Shown in pieces: positions 42,921 through 50,792 of a stretch of DNA of 64,000 nucleotides (position 1 is the stretch's first letter; the number at the start of each line of letters is the position of its first letter). The stretch lies in contig OZ250162.1 in the NCBI GenBank assembly GCA_965238025.1, forward strand, positions 1,116,001-1,180,000, read 5' to 3'. A program made the position numbers and the translations under genes. Source of the stretch: Pelagihabitans sp965238025 (GTDB taxonomy: Bacteria; Bacteroidota; Bacteroidia; Flavobacteriales; Flavobacteriaceae). The notes beneath the pieces were generated by a model. The model had not been told where the DNA came from. It made no database searches and saw only the letters and a program-made list of their open reading frames with translations.

Positions 42921-44164
42921 AGCTGAAACTGCATTTAACGCATTATTTTACATTGTACTTTTTTTTATTGATGGGTTTATACCATTATAAGATCAAGACC
43001 TACTTCTATTGGCGCTATTTGGCCGAAATACAAAATGGCGATTTTGATTTTTCCGTTCTGCGCTTCCTCTTGGCTGTCGCTCTTTTTTACATAAATCTTT
43101 TTTTTATAACAAGATTGAGGACAACAAAATTGATTTTCGTGGTGCTCTCGATTTTTTTCGCTTTGTTAACCATCCCTTCGCTTATCGCATTCACATCAGG
43201 AAGCATGTATCCGGTAAAAGCCCTTTGGTTTCATCAAGGCTTATTTTTTGGCTTGTTTTTGTTTTCAAAAGTGAAACTCAATTTTGATAAGGTTCCCGTT
43301 ATCAATAAAAAGCAAGCACTTTACCTAATGCTCTTGATTACCTCTATAGGGGTGTTACCCTATCTTGTGGTATATGGCCCATATATCAATCTAAAGAACC
43401 TTCTTCTTCTTGATGTTTATCAGACCCGGAGCGCAATGGGTAAATTATCAAATCCCTATTTTGGGTATACCTACTCCTTGTTTACAAAAATTATAATCCC
43501 CCTCATTATCATTTTTGCCCTAGAACTCAAAAAATATATATGGGTTGTAGTGGGTGTACTTTATTTGGTTCTGTTTTATCTTTTTGGCGCCCATAAAACG
43601 GTATATGTAGGACTACTGGTCGTATTGATCTTCTACCGTTTTAATTATGGGCAAGCGGTTAAATATCTCGCCAAATATTCAAGCATTCTTGTCATCACTT
43701 GTATTCTATTGGCCATGGTGGGCTATGATTATCCTTGGATTTTATCTTTTAGGAGAATTCACTTTATTCCAACCTTACTGGATATCTGCTACCTAGATTT
43801 TTTTGATGGAAATCCGCTATACTGGTCCGAATCCGTTTTAAAAAGGTTTATTGAATACCCTTATGATATTAGATCTACCAACCTAATCGGGGAAACCTAT
43901 TTTAGAAGGTCCGAGGTGTCCGCAAATAATGGGTTGATTTCTGAGGGTTATATGAATTTGGGGGCTTTGGGGGTAATAATCAATATCCTCCTAGTTTCGG
44001 GCTATTTTATGATTCTGAACAGCCTCAAAATACCCGCTAAATATTTTGGTCTGTTTTTTCTGGTTATTTTCTCGTTCATCAGTTCCTCTGTATTCACCGT
44101 ATTTCTTACACATGGGGCTTTGGCATTGCTATTGGTAGCCGTCTTCTTGCTAAACAAGAAATAG
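42917..44164 (+). CDS. Wzy-like O-antigen polymerase, membrane protein
   Basis: 415 residues from the ATG at 42917, which overlaps the previous stop (ATGA). About 11 hydrophobic segments are separated by a periplasmic loop with ESVLKRFIEYPYDIRSTNLIGETYFRR. Such proteins are poorly conserved; position and topology suggest the repeat-unit polymerase. The frame extends upstream to a TTG at 42875, but the coupled ATG fits better. It is visibly AT-richer than the housekeeping genes. Confidence 0.7.
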   Translation: MKLKLHLTHYFTLYFFLLMGLYHYKIKTYFYWRYLAEIQNGDFDFSVLRFLLAVALFYINLFFITRLRTTKLIFVVLSIFFALLTIPSLIAFTSGSMYPVKALWFHQGLFFGLFLFSKVKLNFDKVPVINKKQALYLMLLITSIGVLPYLVVYGPYINLKNLLLLDVYQTRSAMGKLSNPYFGYTYSLFTKIIIPLIIIFALELKKYIWVVVGVLYLVLFYLFGAHKTVYVGLLVVLIFYRFNYGQAVKYLAKYSSILVITCILLAMVGYDYPWILSFRRIHFIPTLLDICYLDFFDGNPLYWSESVLKRFIEYPYDIRSTNLIGETYFRRSEVSANNGLISEGYMNLGALGVIINILLVSGYFMILNSLKIPAKYFGLFFLVIFSFISSSVFTVFLTHGALALLLVAVFLLNKK

Positions 44165-44224
44165 GATTTAACCTCAGGAGTTATCCTCGTAAGTAAAACC
44201 ATACAGCCAACTCTTTTTTTTGGG

Positions 44225-44232
44225 TACCTTTG
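44225..44232 (+). promoter_or_regulatory. TAnnTTTG promoter element of the 44254 methyltransferase
   Basis: TACCTTTG ends 21 bases before the ATG at 44254. The TTG start at 44230 overlaps it and is rejected. Confidence 0.6.
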
Positions 44233-44253
44233 CAACGAAATAATCAATTCCTA

Positions 44254-45012
44254 ATGAAAACAGTTGAAAAGCGGTTGGCAGACGAACAGAAATTTCATAA
44301 TGAAATTTTCGAGTCAAATAAAAGAACCAAAGAGGTGGGACGGTTTTATGCCATTAATGACATCATTCATAAAGCATATGAAGATTTTATTTTTGAAAAA
44401 CCAAAAGGGAAAGTTTTTCTGGAATATGGTTGCGGGATGGCCAAAGGAGGTCGTTCGGTAAGACTGGCCAAGCAAGGCGCCAAAGTGCATGGCATCGACA
44501 TATCGGATTACGCGATTGAGTTTTTATCAAAAGAAGCCGAAGAAGAAGGGCTTGATATTGACTACCAGGTGATGAATGCGGAGGACATGACCTTTGAGGA
44601 CAACTATTTTGATATCATCTACGGTACTGGCATACTCCATCATTTAGATTTAAAAAAGTCTTATGTGAGTATTGCTAAAAAGTTAAAAAAAGAAGGTACG
44701 GCAATTTTTATAGAACCACTGGGTCATAACCCTATCATTAATGGTTTCCGTAATAAAACCCCTGATATACGTACAGAGGATGAACACCCCCTATTAATGC
44801 CCGACTTTAAACTGGCCCAAAAGTATTTTAAAAAGGTCGATATTGAATACTTTTATTTGACCACTTTAGGCGTCCCAATTTTATTCAAAAATAAGCAACC
44901 TCAGTTCTTGGTTAATTTGTGCAATGCCATTGATAAGGGCATATTCACCCTCTTACCCTTTATGCGAAAGCATGCTTGGCAGGTAGTGGTTAAATTTTCA
45001 GATCCGGTTTAA
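44254..45012 (+). CDS. Class I SAM-dependent methyltransferase in the polysaccharide locus
   Basis: 252 residues. Motif I is FLEYGCGMAKGGRSVRLAKQGAKVHGIDISDYAIEF (about 58-93) and the post-motif is YGTGILHHLDLKKS, typical of Methyltransf_11/25. It has its own promoter and sits between the polymerase and GT4 genes, so it could O-methylate a sugar or modify the lipid-linked intermediate, but the acceptor is unknown. Confidence 0.83.
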   Translation: MKTVEKRLADEQKFHNEIFESNKRTKEVGRFYAINDIIHKAYEDFIFEKPKGKVFLEYGCGMAKGGRSVRLAKQGAKVHGIDISDYAIEFLSKEAEEEGLDIDYQVMNAEDMTFEDNYFDIIYGTGILHHLDLKKSYVSIAKKLKKEGTAIFIEPLGHNPIINGFRNKTPDIRTEDEHPLLMPDFKLAQKYFKKVDIEYFYLTTLGVPILFKNKQPQFLVNLCNAIDKGIFTLLPFMRKHAWQVVVKFSDPV

Positions 45013-45064
45013 TTTGAAATAAGAGGTATCTTCGCACCTATTTTAAGACGAACAGAAAATTTGC

Positions 45065-46183
45065 ATGAATACGCAAACAAAAAAGAAGGTATGTCATCTG
45101 AGTTCGGTACATCAACGTTATGATACACGTGTATTATTAAAAGAATGTACATCGCTTTACAATCATGGATATGAAGTACATCTGGTTGTGGCAGACGGCA
45201 AAGGATATGAAAACTACAACGGAATACAAATTCATGATGTTGGTACGACTAAAGGTCGGTTAAGTAGGTTCTTTAAATCTACCAAGGCAGTTCTAAAAAA
45301 AGGATTGGAAATTGATGCCGATATTTATCATTTTCATGACCCCGAATTGATGCCTAGCGGTATTAAATTAAAGAGAAAGGGCAAGAAAGTAATCTACGAT
45401 ACACATGAAGACTTACCACGCCAATTGCTCAGTAAGCTCTATATAAAGTTTTATCTACGCAAGCCTCTAGCAACTGTATTAGAGTGGTACGAAAACTACG
45501 CTGCCAAGAAGTTCGATTTTATTATTACGGCTACTCCTCATATTCAGAAGAGATTTAGCAAATTAAACAAAGCATCTTTAGATATCAACAATTATCCGAT
45601 GCTCAGTGAATTAAATACGGAAACAACATCTTGGAGCGATAAGAAAGACAGGATTTGCTACGTAGGCAGTATAACACAAATAAGAGGGTTGGAAGAGGTC
45701 ATTGAGGCCATGGGTCATTTGGAGGGGTTGGAATTGAATCTTGCCGGTAGCATATGGCCAAAATCTTTTAAGGAACGTTTGGAAAATAAAAAGGGCTGGC
45801 AGAATACTATTTTTTTGGGACAGATTAATCGTGATGAGGTCAAGCGCGTACTACGCGAATCTCAGGTGGGGATTGTCACCTTTTTGCCTTTCGGCAATCA
45901 TACCCACTCGCAACCGAACAAACTATTTGAGTATATGGCCCAAGGCATACCTTTGGTAGCCTCGAATTTTAATCTGTGGAAAGCCATTATTGAAAAGGTA
46001 GATTGTGGTATTTGTGTAGACCCAGAGGACCCCAAAGCAATTTCCAAGGCCGTGAGAATTTTACTCGACGATAAAGAGCAAGCCCAACAGATGGGAGAAA
46101 ATGGTAGAAATGCTGTTTTGACTACATTTAATTGGGAGTCTGAGGAGAAGAAATTAATTCAAATCTATAAGGAGACTATTTAA
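45065..46183 (+). CDS. Glycosyltransferase family 4 protein
   Basis: 372 residues. The N-domain starts CHLSSVHQRYDTRVLLKECTSL; the C-domain has RICYVGSITQIRGLEEVIEAM and the GT4 nucleotide-sugar motif PNKLFEYMAQGIPLVASNF with the conserved Glu. It transfers an unknown sugar during repeat-unit assembly on the cytoplasmic face. A 7-of-8 promoter match (TATCTTCG, 45027-45034) precedes it. Confidence 0.88.
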   Translation: MNTQTKKKVCHLSSVHQRYDTRVLLKECTSLYNHGYEVHLVVADGKGYENYNGIQIHDVGTTKGRLSRFFKSTKAVLKKGLEIDADIYHFHDPELMPSGIKLKRKGKKVIYDTHEDLPRQLLSKLYIKFYLRKPLATVLEWYENYAAKKFDFIITATPHIQKRFSKLNKASLDINNYPMLSELNTETTSWSDKKDRICYVGSITQIRGLEEVIEAMGHLEGLELNLAGSIWPKSFKERLENKKGWQNTIFLGQINRDEVKRVLRESQVGIVTFLPFGNHTHSQPNKLFEYMAQGIPLVASNFNLWKAIIEKVDCGICVDPEDPKAISKAVRILLDDKEQAQQMGENGRNAVLTTFNWESEEKKLIQIYKETI

Positions 46184-46555
46184 GTTATTCTCCTAAGGTA
46201 GTTGTTCCAAGAATATGGGCATCACCATTTGGTAATCGATAAAGGAAATGAGCATGTCGCCCCCTGCTATTCCTAAGTTTTTGTCTTTAAGTTCTTTGGC
46301 TCTTGGTGCGTATGATAAGGGCACTATACCTTATTTGAAAAATCATATATGGAATTGTGAAGCAATTCATTTAAATAAAAACGACCACAATGATAAGAAC
46401 GAGACCACAGTTTATAAAGCGGCAACGGCCAACTGCGCTTTCTAGCGTTCTATGCAAAGAGCAATGACAAGTACAATCAAGAATTGATTGCGAACCATAA
46501 AATTTTTAATATTAAAGTTGGTTTCGTGTGTGTTTGAAAACAAATATATTGAGTG
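46184..46555 (+). pseudogene. Possible decayed coding remnant upstream of the epimerase
   Basis: 372 bases with no intact gene. Protein-like stretches occur in three successive frames: one reading YGHHHLVIDKGNEHVAPCY (about 46216-46272), one reading SLALGAYDKGTIPYLKNHI (in the frame open at 46248-46445), and one reading FLAFYAKSNDKYNQELIAN (about 46438-46500). This could be a gene broken by frameshifts, or chance. I cannot name a family. The region is AT-rich like the gene that follows. Confidence 0.25.
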
Positions 46556-48742
46556 ATGTACCAGCGATTTAATTTAATTTTTTTAGCTCTTCCAGTAATT
46601 CTTTTAACCATTTCTAGTTGTGGTAAAAATGATAAAGAGAATTTCTTCGGAAGGCAAATAAAACCCATTATTTGGGGTTCGGATGATTTGTCTACCAAGG
46701 AACACTTAGCAGATTTTCAAGCAGGAAAGAGAGAGCCACATCCTTTGGACATTGGGAAATCCTTAATCTATACCGCCCACAGATATCAACAAACGGGGGA
46801 TAGCTTTTACAAGGAACAATCAATGGGCTATTTAGCGCTAATAGAGACCCTATATGACAATCCTGAATATTATGATAAAAACACCTTTAAATATAATTTT
46901 TCGCACAACAATTTAAAACCAGGGTGGTGGTCGGGTATGGCTAATTCGGCCATTGTATTTGGCCTGACCCTTTGTGATGACGTTTATGGAACCGATCATG
47001 GGGAGATTGTTGAAGCACTAATCGATAATCTAAAAACGGATTATGAGGAGGGAGGCTGCCTATACCCAATAGATGAAAACAAATCTTGGATTCTGGAATA
47101 CGCTTGGCCAGGTATCAATAAGACATCGGTTAAGTTCGTGTTAAATGGCTTTTTATATTCCCTGATATGTTTGAAAATGGCCCATAATATTTCACCAAAC
47201 CCCAATTTAGAGCAGCTTTTTAATAAGGGTTGGCTGGCACTTGAGCACAAAATAGACGATTACTATTTTCAAGGCGTAAAATGGACAAAATATGATTTGA
47301 ATCCCACCATTGAGCCTCCCCATTATGCTATTTTCGACATTATACTGTTGGAGTCTCTGGCAAGTTTTGAAAATGGGAAAGAGGAATGGATAGAGAAAAC
47401 ACTATCAAGACGAAGAGGAATTCTTAAGCAAGCATATAGACTGGATATAGCCAAAAGAGAGAGCGATAGTTATAGCACAATGTTCAGCTTGATAGGTCCG
47501 CCAAATCCATATTGGATTGATATCTACCCTATTGAAATAAAAATCAATTTTACAGATAAGAGAGGGACAAAAATTATCAATTCCTATCCGCCTAAAGAAT
47601 TTGAAATGAACATCTACAAAAGGGGGTTTATTAGTTTTGATTTAGACCAGGATGAGTTTTCAAAAATTAGGGATATAGCTATAAGTTCTAAGTATCAAGG
47701 ACAGAAACAGCAACTTTTCAAGTATTCCCAAGAAGAATTATTCAGGAATATTAAAGTGGTTGAAAACAAAAACATCATTGCAAGAAAAGCCTTGAGCGCA
47801 AACTACGATGGGGTTTTTGGCGATTCGGTTGTGACGATTGAGCCTGAAAGAACTTATGATACCAACGTTAAAAACTATAAGAACAATGTTGCTCAAATTG
47901 TTATTCCATTCCGAGAGGTGGAGTATTTTAAAGAGGATAAAAATTTAGTTTTGAAAATTTACAATTCAATTGAAATACCTGACCATAAATTTTTCATCCA
48001 TTCCGAAGATGGCAAAGTTTATCAACAATATTACAAGTCTATTTCAAAAGGAAATAATGTAGTTGTTCTAAACCCTGCAAAATTTAAAAATTACAAGAGT
48101 AACAAAGGGATAAAAAAGATTGTATGGCAGATTTATACAAGTAAACAAAGGCAGAAAGGGGATGTTAGAATCGATGATGTTTTTAAAGCAAAGACCCAAA
48201 TAGAAATAGAAAAAATAAGATCTGTTAAGGGAAAAACCCCACAGAAAATAAAAACAGAAGCTCTTTCGGCTAAATTTGACGCCATTTGCACCGATTCAAT
48301 AATCAAAATAGACTCGAAACGACTGTTTGAAAATGATCTAGAAAGCTATAAGAGCGGAATTGCCCAGATTGTTATACCATTCTCCGAGACACGACACTTT
48401 CAAGAAAATGAAAATCTTGTTTTAAAAATGGATAGCGACCTAGAAATAGTTGACCATAAATTTTTTATTTACAACGAAGATGGCGCAGTTTTTCAGAGAT
48501 ATTACCTCCCAATCCCTAAGGGAAAAAACATTATTATATTAAACCCTGTCGGATTTAAAGATTATGATAGCGATAAAGGAATAAAGAAACTTGTTTGGCA
48601 GATTTACACCAGTAAAGTAGAACAAGGCGAAATAAAAATAAAAAGCATACTTAAGACCGAAAATAGTTTTCAATTGAAAAATATATTTGCAAATGACGAC
48701 TACAACTTTGAAGAAAAAATCATTAGAGGAAATATTTATTAG
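46556..48742 (+). CDS. Lipoprotein resembling D-glucuronyl C5-epimerase, with two tandem C-terminal repeats
   Basis: 728 residues from the ATG at 46556. A lipoprotein signal ends LLTISSC, with charged residues after the Cys as in surface-export signals. Residues about 60-300 match the C-terminal catalytic domain of heparan-sulfate glucuronyl C5-epimerase: PGWWSGMA (122-129), LEYAWP with Tyr182, FVLNGFLYSL (194-203), KYDLNP with Tyr246 and PPHYAIFDI with Tyr257, the three tyrosines at positions equivalent to the catalytic tyrosines of the animal enzyme. Two repeats of about 140 residues follow (about 410-555 and 567-705), each with AQIVIPF, DHKFF, EDG and VWQIYTSK; they look like beta-sandwich binding modules. 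The gene is AT-rich. Inference: it converts GlcA to IdoA in the exported glycan; activity is unproven. Confidence 0.72.
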   Translation: MYQRFNLIFLALPVILLTISSCGKNDKENFFGRQIKPIIWGSDDLSTKEHLADFQAGKREPHPLDIGKSLIYTAHRYQQTGDSFYKEQSMGYLALIETLYDNPEYYDKNTFKYNFSHNNLKPGWWSGMANSAIVFGLTLCDDVYGTDHGEIVEALIDNLKTDYEEGGCLYPIDENKSWILEYAWPGINKTSVKFVLNGFLYSLICLKMAHNISPNPNLEQLFNKGWLALEHKIDDYYFQGVKWTKYDLNPTIEPPHYAIFDIILLESLASFENGKEEWIEKTLSRRRGILKQAYRLDIAKRESDSYSTMFSLIGPPNPYWIDIYPIEIKINFTDKRGTKIINSYPPKEFEMNIYKRGFISFDLDQDEFSKIRDIAISSKYQGQKQQLFKYSQEELFRNIKVVENKNIIARKALSANYDGVFGDSVVTIEPERTYDTNVKNYKNNVAQIVIPFREVEYFKEDKNLVLKIYNSIEIPDHKFFIHSEDGKVYQQYYKSISKGNNVVVLNPAKFKNYKSNKGIKKIVWQIYTSKQRQKGDVRIDDVFKAKTQIEIEKIRSVKGKTPQKIKTEALSAKFDAICTDSIIKIDSKRLFENDLESYKSGIAQIVIPFSETRHFQENENLVLKMDSDLEIVDHKFFIYNEDGAVFQRYYLPIPKGKNIIILNPVGFKDYDSDKGIKKLVWQIYTSKVEQGEIKIKSILKTENSFQLKNIFANDDYNFEEKIIRGNIY
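47783..48670 (+). repeat. Tandem coding repeat in the C5-epimerase-like gene
   Basis: Two related segments of about 420 bp (about 47783-48220 and 48254-48670), offset by 157 codons, encode modules of roughly half-identical sequence. Shared blocks are AQIVIPF, ENLVLK or KNLVLK, DHKFFI, EDG, GIKK and VWQIYTSK. An internal duplication is the simplest origin. Confidence 0.8.
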
Positions 48743-48879
48743 GAGGAATTAATTAAAATGCCCAATTTTTAAGAGAGAGATATTCAAAAATCCGCAGACC
48801 TTTTTGAAGAAAGGTTTTTAATCTAACTCAAGGGTTAGAACATGGGCTAAATAGCAAGAAATAAGTAGAACAGTAAGCG

Positions 48880-48887
48880 TAGTTTTG
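48880..48887 (+). promoter_or_regulatory. TAnnTTTG promoter element of the 2-epimerase gene
   Basis: TAGTTTTG is an exact match ending 26 bases before the ATG at 48914. The 171-base gap also has a strong AGGAGG (48741-48746) preceding a four-codon frame, MPNF, which I take as vestigial. Confidence 0.5.
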
Positions 48888-48913
48888 AGAACAGATGACT
48901 AACACCTAAATCA

Positions 48914-50005
48914 ATGAAGATAATTACCATAGTAGGGGCAAGACCACAATTTGTAAAAGCGGCAGTAGTAAGCCGCGCGATAGCGGAGTATAACCAAAAC
49001 ACCCCAAAAGAAGAAATACAAGAACGTATTGTTCATACCGGGCAGCATTTTGATGAGAATATGAGCGCGGTTTTCTTTGATCAAATGCAGATACCCAAAC
49101 CGCATTATAATTTGGATATCAATAGCATGTCTCACGGGGCAATGACTGGTAAAATGTTGGCGAAGATTGAAGAGGTACTCCTTGAAGAAAATCCAGATTG
49201 GGTCCTGGTCTATGGGGATACCAACTCCACCTTGGCAGGCGCTTTGGCAGCTAAGAAATTACACATTAAGGTGGCCCACGTCGAGGCAGGCCTACGGTCC
49301 TTTAATATGAGGATGCCGGAAGAGATCAATCGTATTTTAACAGACAGAATTAGCGATGTACTATTTTGCCCTACTACAACTGCAATAAGAAATCTGGAGA
49401 AAGAAGGCTATGATAATATTGCCATTAAAAAAATCAACTGTGGCGATGTGATGAACGATGCCGCCCTGTTCTATAAGAAATGGTCGGAAAAACCGAAGGC
49501 CATAACCTTGGAAAAGGACTTTGTGCTTTGTACCATCCACCGACAGGAAAACACGGATTACAAGGAGAAACTGAAAGCTATTTTTGATGCGTTGGGTGAA
49601 ATTGGCAAAACGAAAAAAGTGGTTCTTCCGTTGCACCCGAGAACTGTTAACAAACTAAAGGAATTTGATATCGTTCCAGACAATAACATTCAAATTATCG
49701 ATCCTGTTGGTTATTTTGAAATGATTTGGCTACTGTCTAATTGTGATATGGTTATTACCGATAGTGGAGGGCTCCAAAAAGAGGCTTTTTTCTTTGCAAA
49801 GCCATGTATTACGGCTCGTGAAGAAACAGAATGGGTAGAACTAATCGAAAATGGGGTTAATTTTTTGGCCGGATCGAACAAGGAGAAAATCCTTGGCCTT
49901 TATGATGAGATTCAGGACTCCCAAATCGCATTTGACATCAATTTATATGGGAAAGGTGATACGGGGAACATAATTGTAAAGCATTTAGCAACCGATTATT
50001 CATAA
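48914..50005 (+). CDS. UDP-N-acetylglucosamine 2-epimerase (non-hydrolysing), WecB/WlbD type
   Basis: 363 residues. Signature ITIVGARPQFVKAAVVSRA at the N-terminus, then HTGQHFDENMS, SHGAMTGKML, VYGDTNSTLAGALAA, HVEAGLRSFNMRMPEEINRILTD and DSGGLQKEA. WecB makes UDP-ManNAc; the closely related WbpI/WlbD acts on UDP-GlcNAc3NAcA and gives the manno form. Given the WlbA- and WlbB-like genes nearby, the WlbD role is attractive but cannot be separated from WecB by eye. Confidence 0.9.
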   Translation: MKIITIVGARPQFVKAAVVSRAIAEYNQNTPKEEIQERIVHTGQHFDENMSAVFFDQMQIPKPHYNLDINSMSHGAMTGKMLAKIEEVLLEENPDWVLVYGDTNSTLAGALAAKKLHIKVAHVEAGLRSFNMRMPEEINRILTDRISDVLFCPTTTAIRNLEKEGYDNIAIKKINCGDVMNDAALFYKKWSEKPKAITLEKDFVLCTIHRQENTDYKEKLKAIFDALGEIGKTKKVVLPLHPRTVNKLKEFDIVPDNNIQIIDPVGYFEMIWLLSNCDMVITDSGGLQKEAFFFAKPCITAREETEWVELIENGVNFLAGSNKEKILGLYDEIQDSQIAFDINLYGKGDTGNIIVKHLATDYS

Positions 50006-50023
50006 TGCCATAAAAACAACTTT

Positions 50024-50770
50024 TTGAAACCACTTGTTTCCATAATTACCCCAGTGTATAAGGCCGAAAAATATCTGGCAGATCATCTGGCATCAGTTCA
50101 GGCGCAAACCTACGATAATTGGGAACATATTTTGGTTGATGATTGCTCTCCGGATGGCAGTGCTGCCTTAATCAAATCATTCCAGGAAAGAGACCAGAGG
50201 ATACAATACCATCGTCTTGAAAAGAATAGTGGGGCCGGTGTGGCCCGAAACAAGGCTATTGAATTGGCCAAGGGCGATTATATTGCTTTTTTGGATAGTG
50301 ATGATCAATGGCATCCCGAAAAATTGGAAAAGCAGCTAAGCTTTATGCGGGAAAATGACTATCACTTCACTTTTACCGATTATGATATGGTAGATGAAGT
50401 GGGACAGAAATTATCCAAATACATCAAGTGTAAACCACTGGTAACCTATAAAACTGCACTATATAAAAATCCCATTGGATGCCTTACCGCGATGTATAAT
50501 GTAAACTTCTTCGGAAAGCAGTACATGCACAGTATACGCAAACGCCAGGACTACGCGCTTTGGCTAAAGCTTCTTAAAAAGGTCAATGGGCATGGTTTAA
50601 ATGAGTGTTTGGCGAGCTATCGCACCGGGAATGAATCCATTTCGGCAAATAAACTGGATTTACTCAAGTATGAATGGAAAATTTATCGTGAGGTAGAGGG
50701 GCTTTCCTTCTTTAAATCAGCATTTTATTTGCTTTCAGCGGTTGTTTTGAAATTGAAAAGCTACTTTTGA
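50024..50770 (+). CDS. Glycosyltransferase family 2 protein
   Basis: 248 residues from a TTG at 50024; an in-frame stop lies just upstream and the TTG directly precedes the conserved KPLVSIITPVYKAEKYL. The GT-A motifs are ILVDDCSPDGSAALI and the DxD-like FLDSDDQWHPEKLEKQ. RKRQDYALWLKLL near 170 is the acceptor-side motif seen in polysaccharide GT2 enzymes. It adds one sugar of the repeat unit; the donor is unknown. Confidence 0.88.
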   Translation: MKPLVSIITPVYKAEKYLADHLASVQAQTYDNWEHILVDDCSPDGSAALIKSFQERDQRIQYHRLEKNSGAGVARNKAIELAKGDYIAFLDSDDQWHPEKLEKQLSFMRENDYHFTFTDYDMVDEVGQKLSKYIKCKPLVTYKTALYKNPIGCLTAMYNVNFFGKQYMHSIRKRQDYALWLKLLKKVNGHGLNECLASYRTGNESISANKLDLLKYEWKIYREVEGLSFFKSAFYLLSAVVLKLKSYF

Positions 50771-50792
50771 GGCGTAGAATCGCTATTTACCG

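Noticed and set aside
46248..46445. 65-codon open frame upstream of the C5-epimerase-like gene
   Set aside because: No recognisable motif and no start context; kept only as part of a possible decayed remnant.
48741..48772. Strong AGGAGG and ATG followed by a four-codon frame (MPNF)
   Set aside because: Too short to call a gene; noted only as possible remnant.
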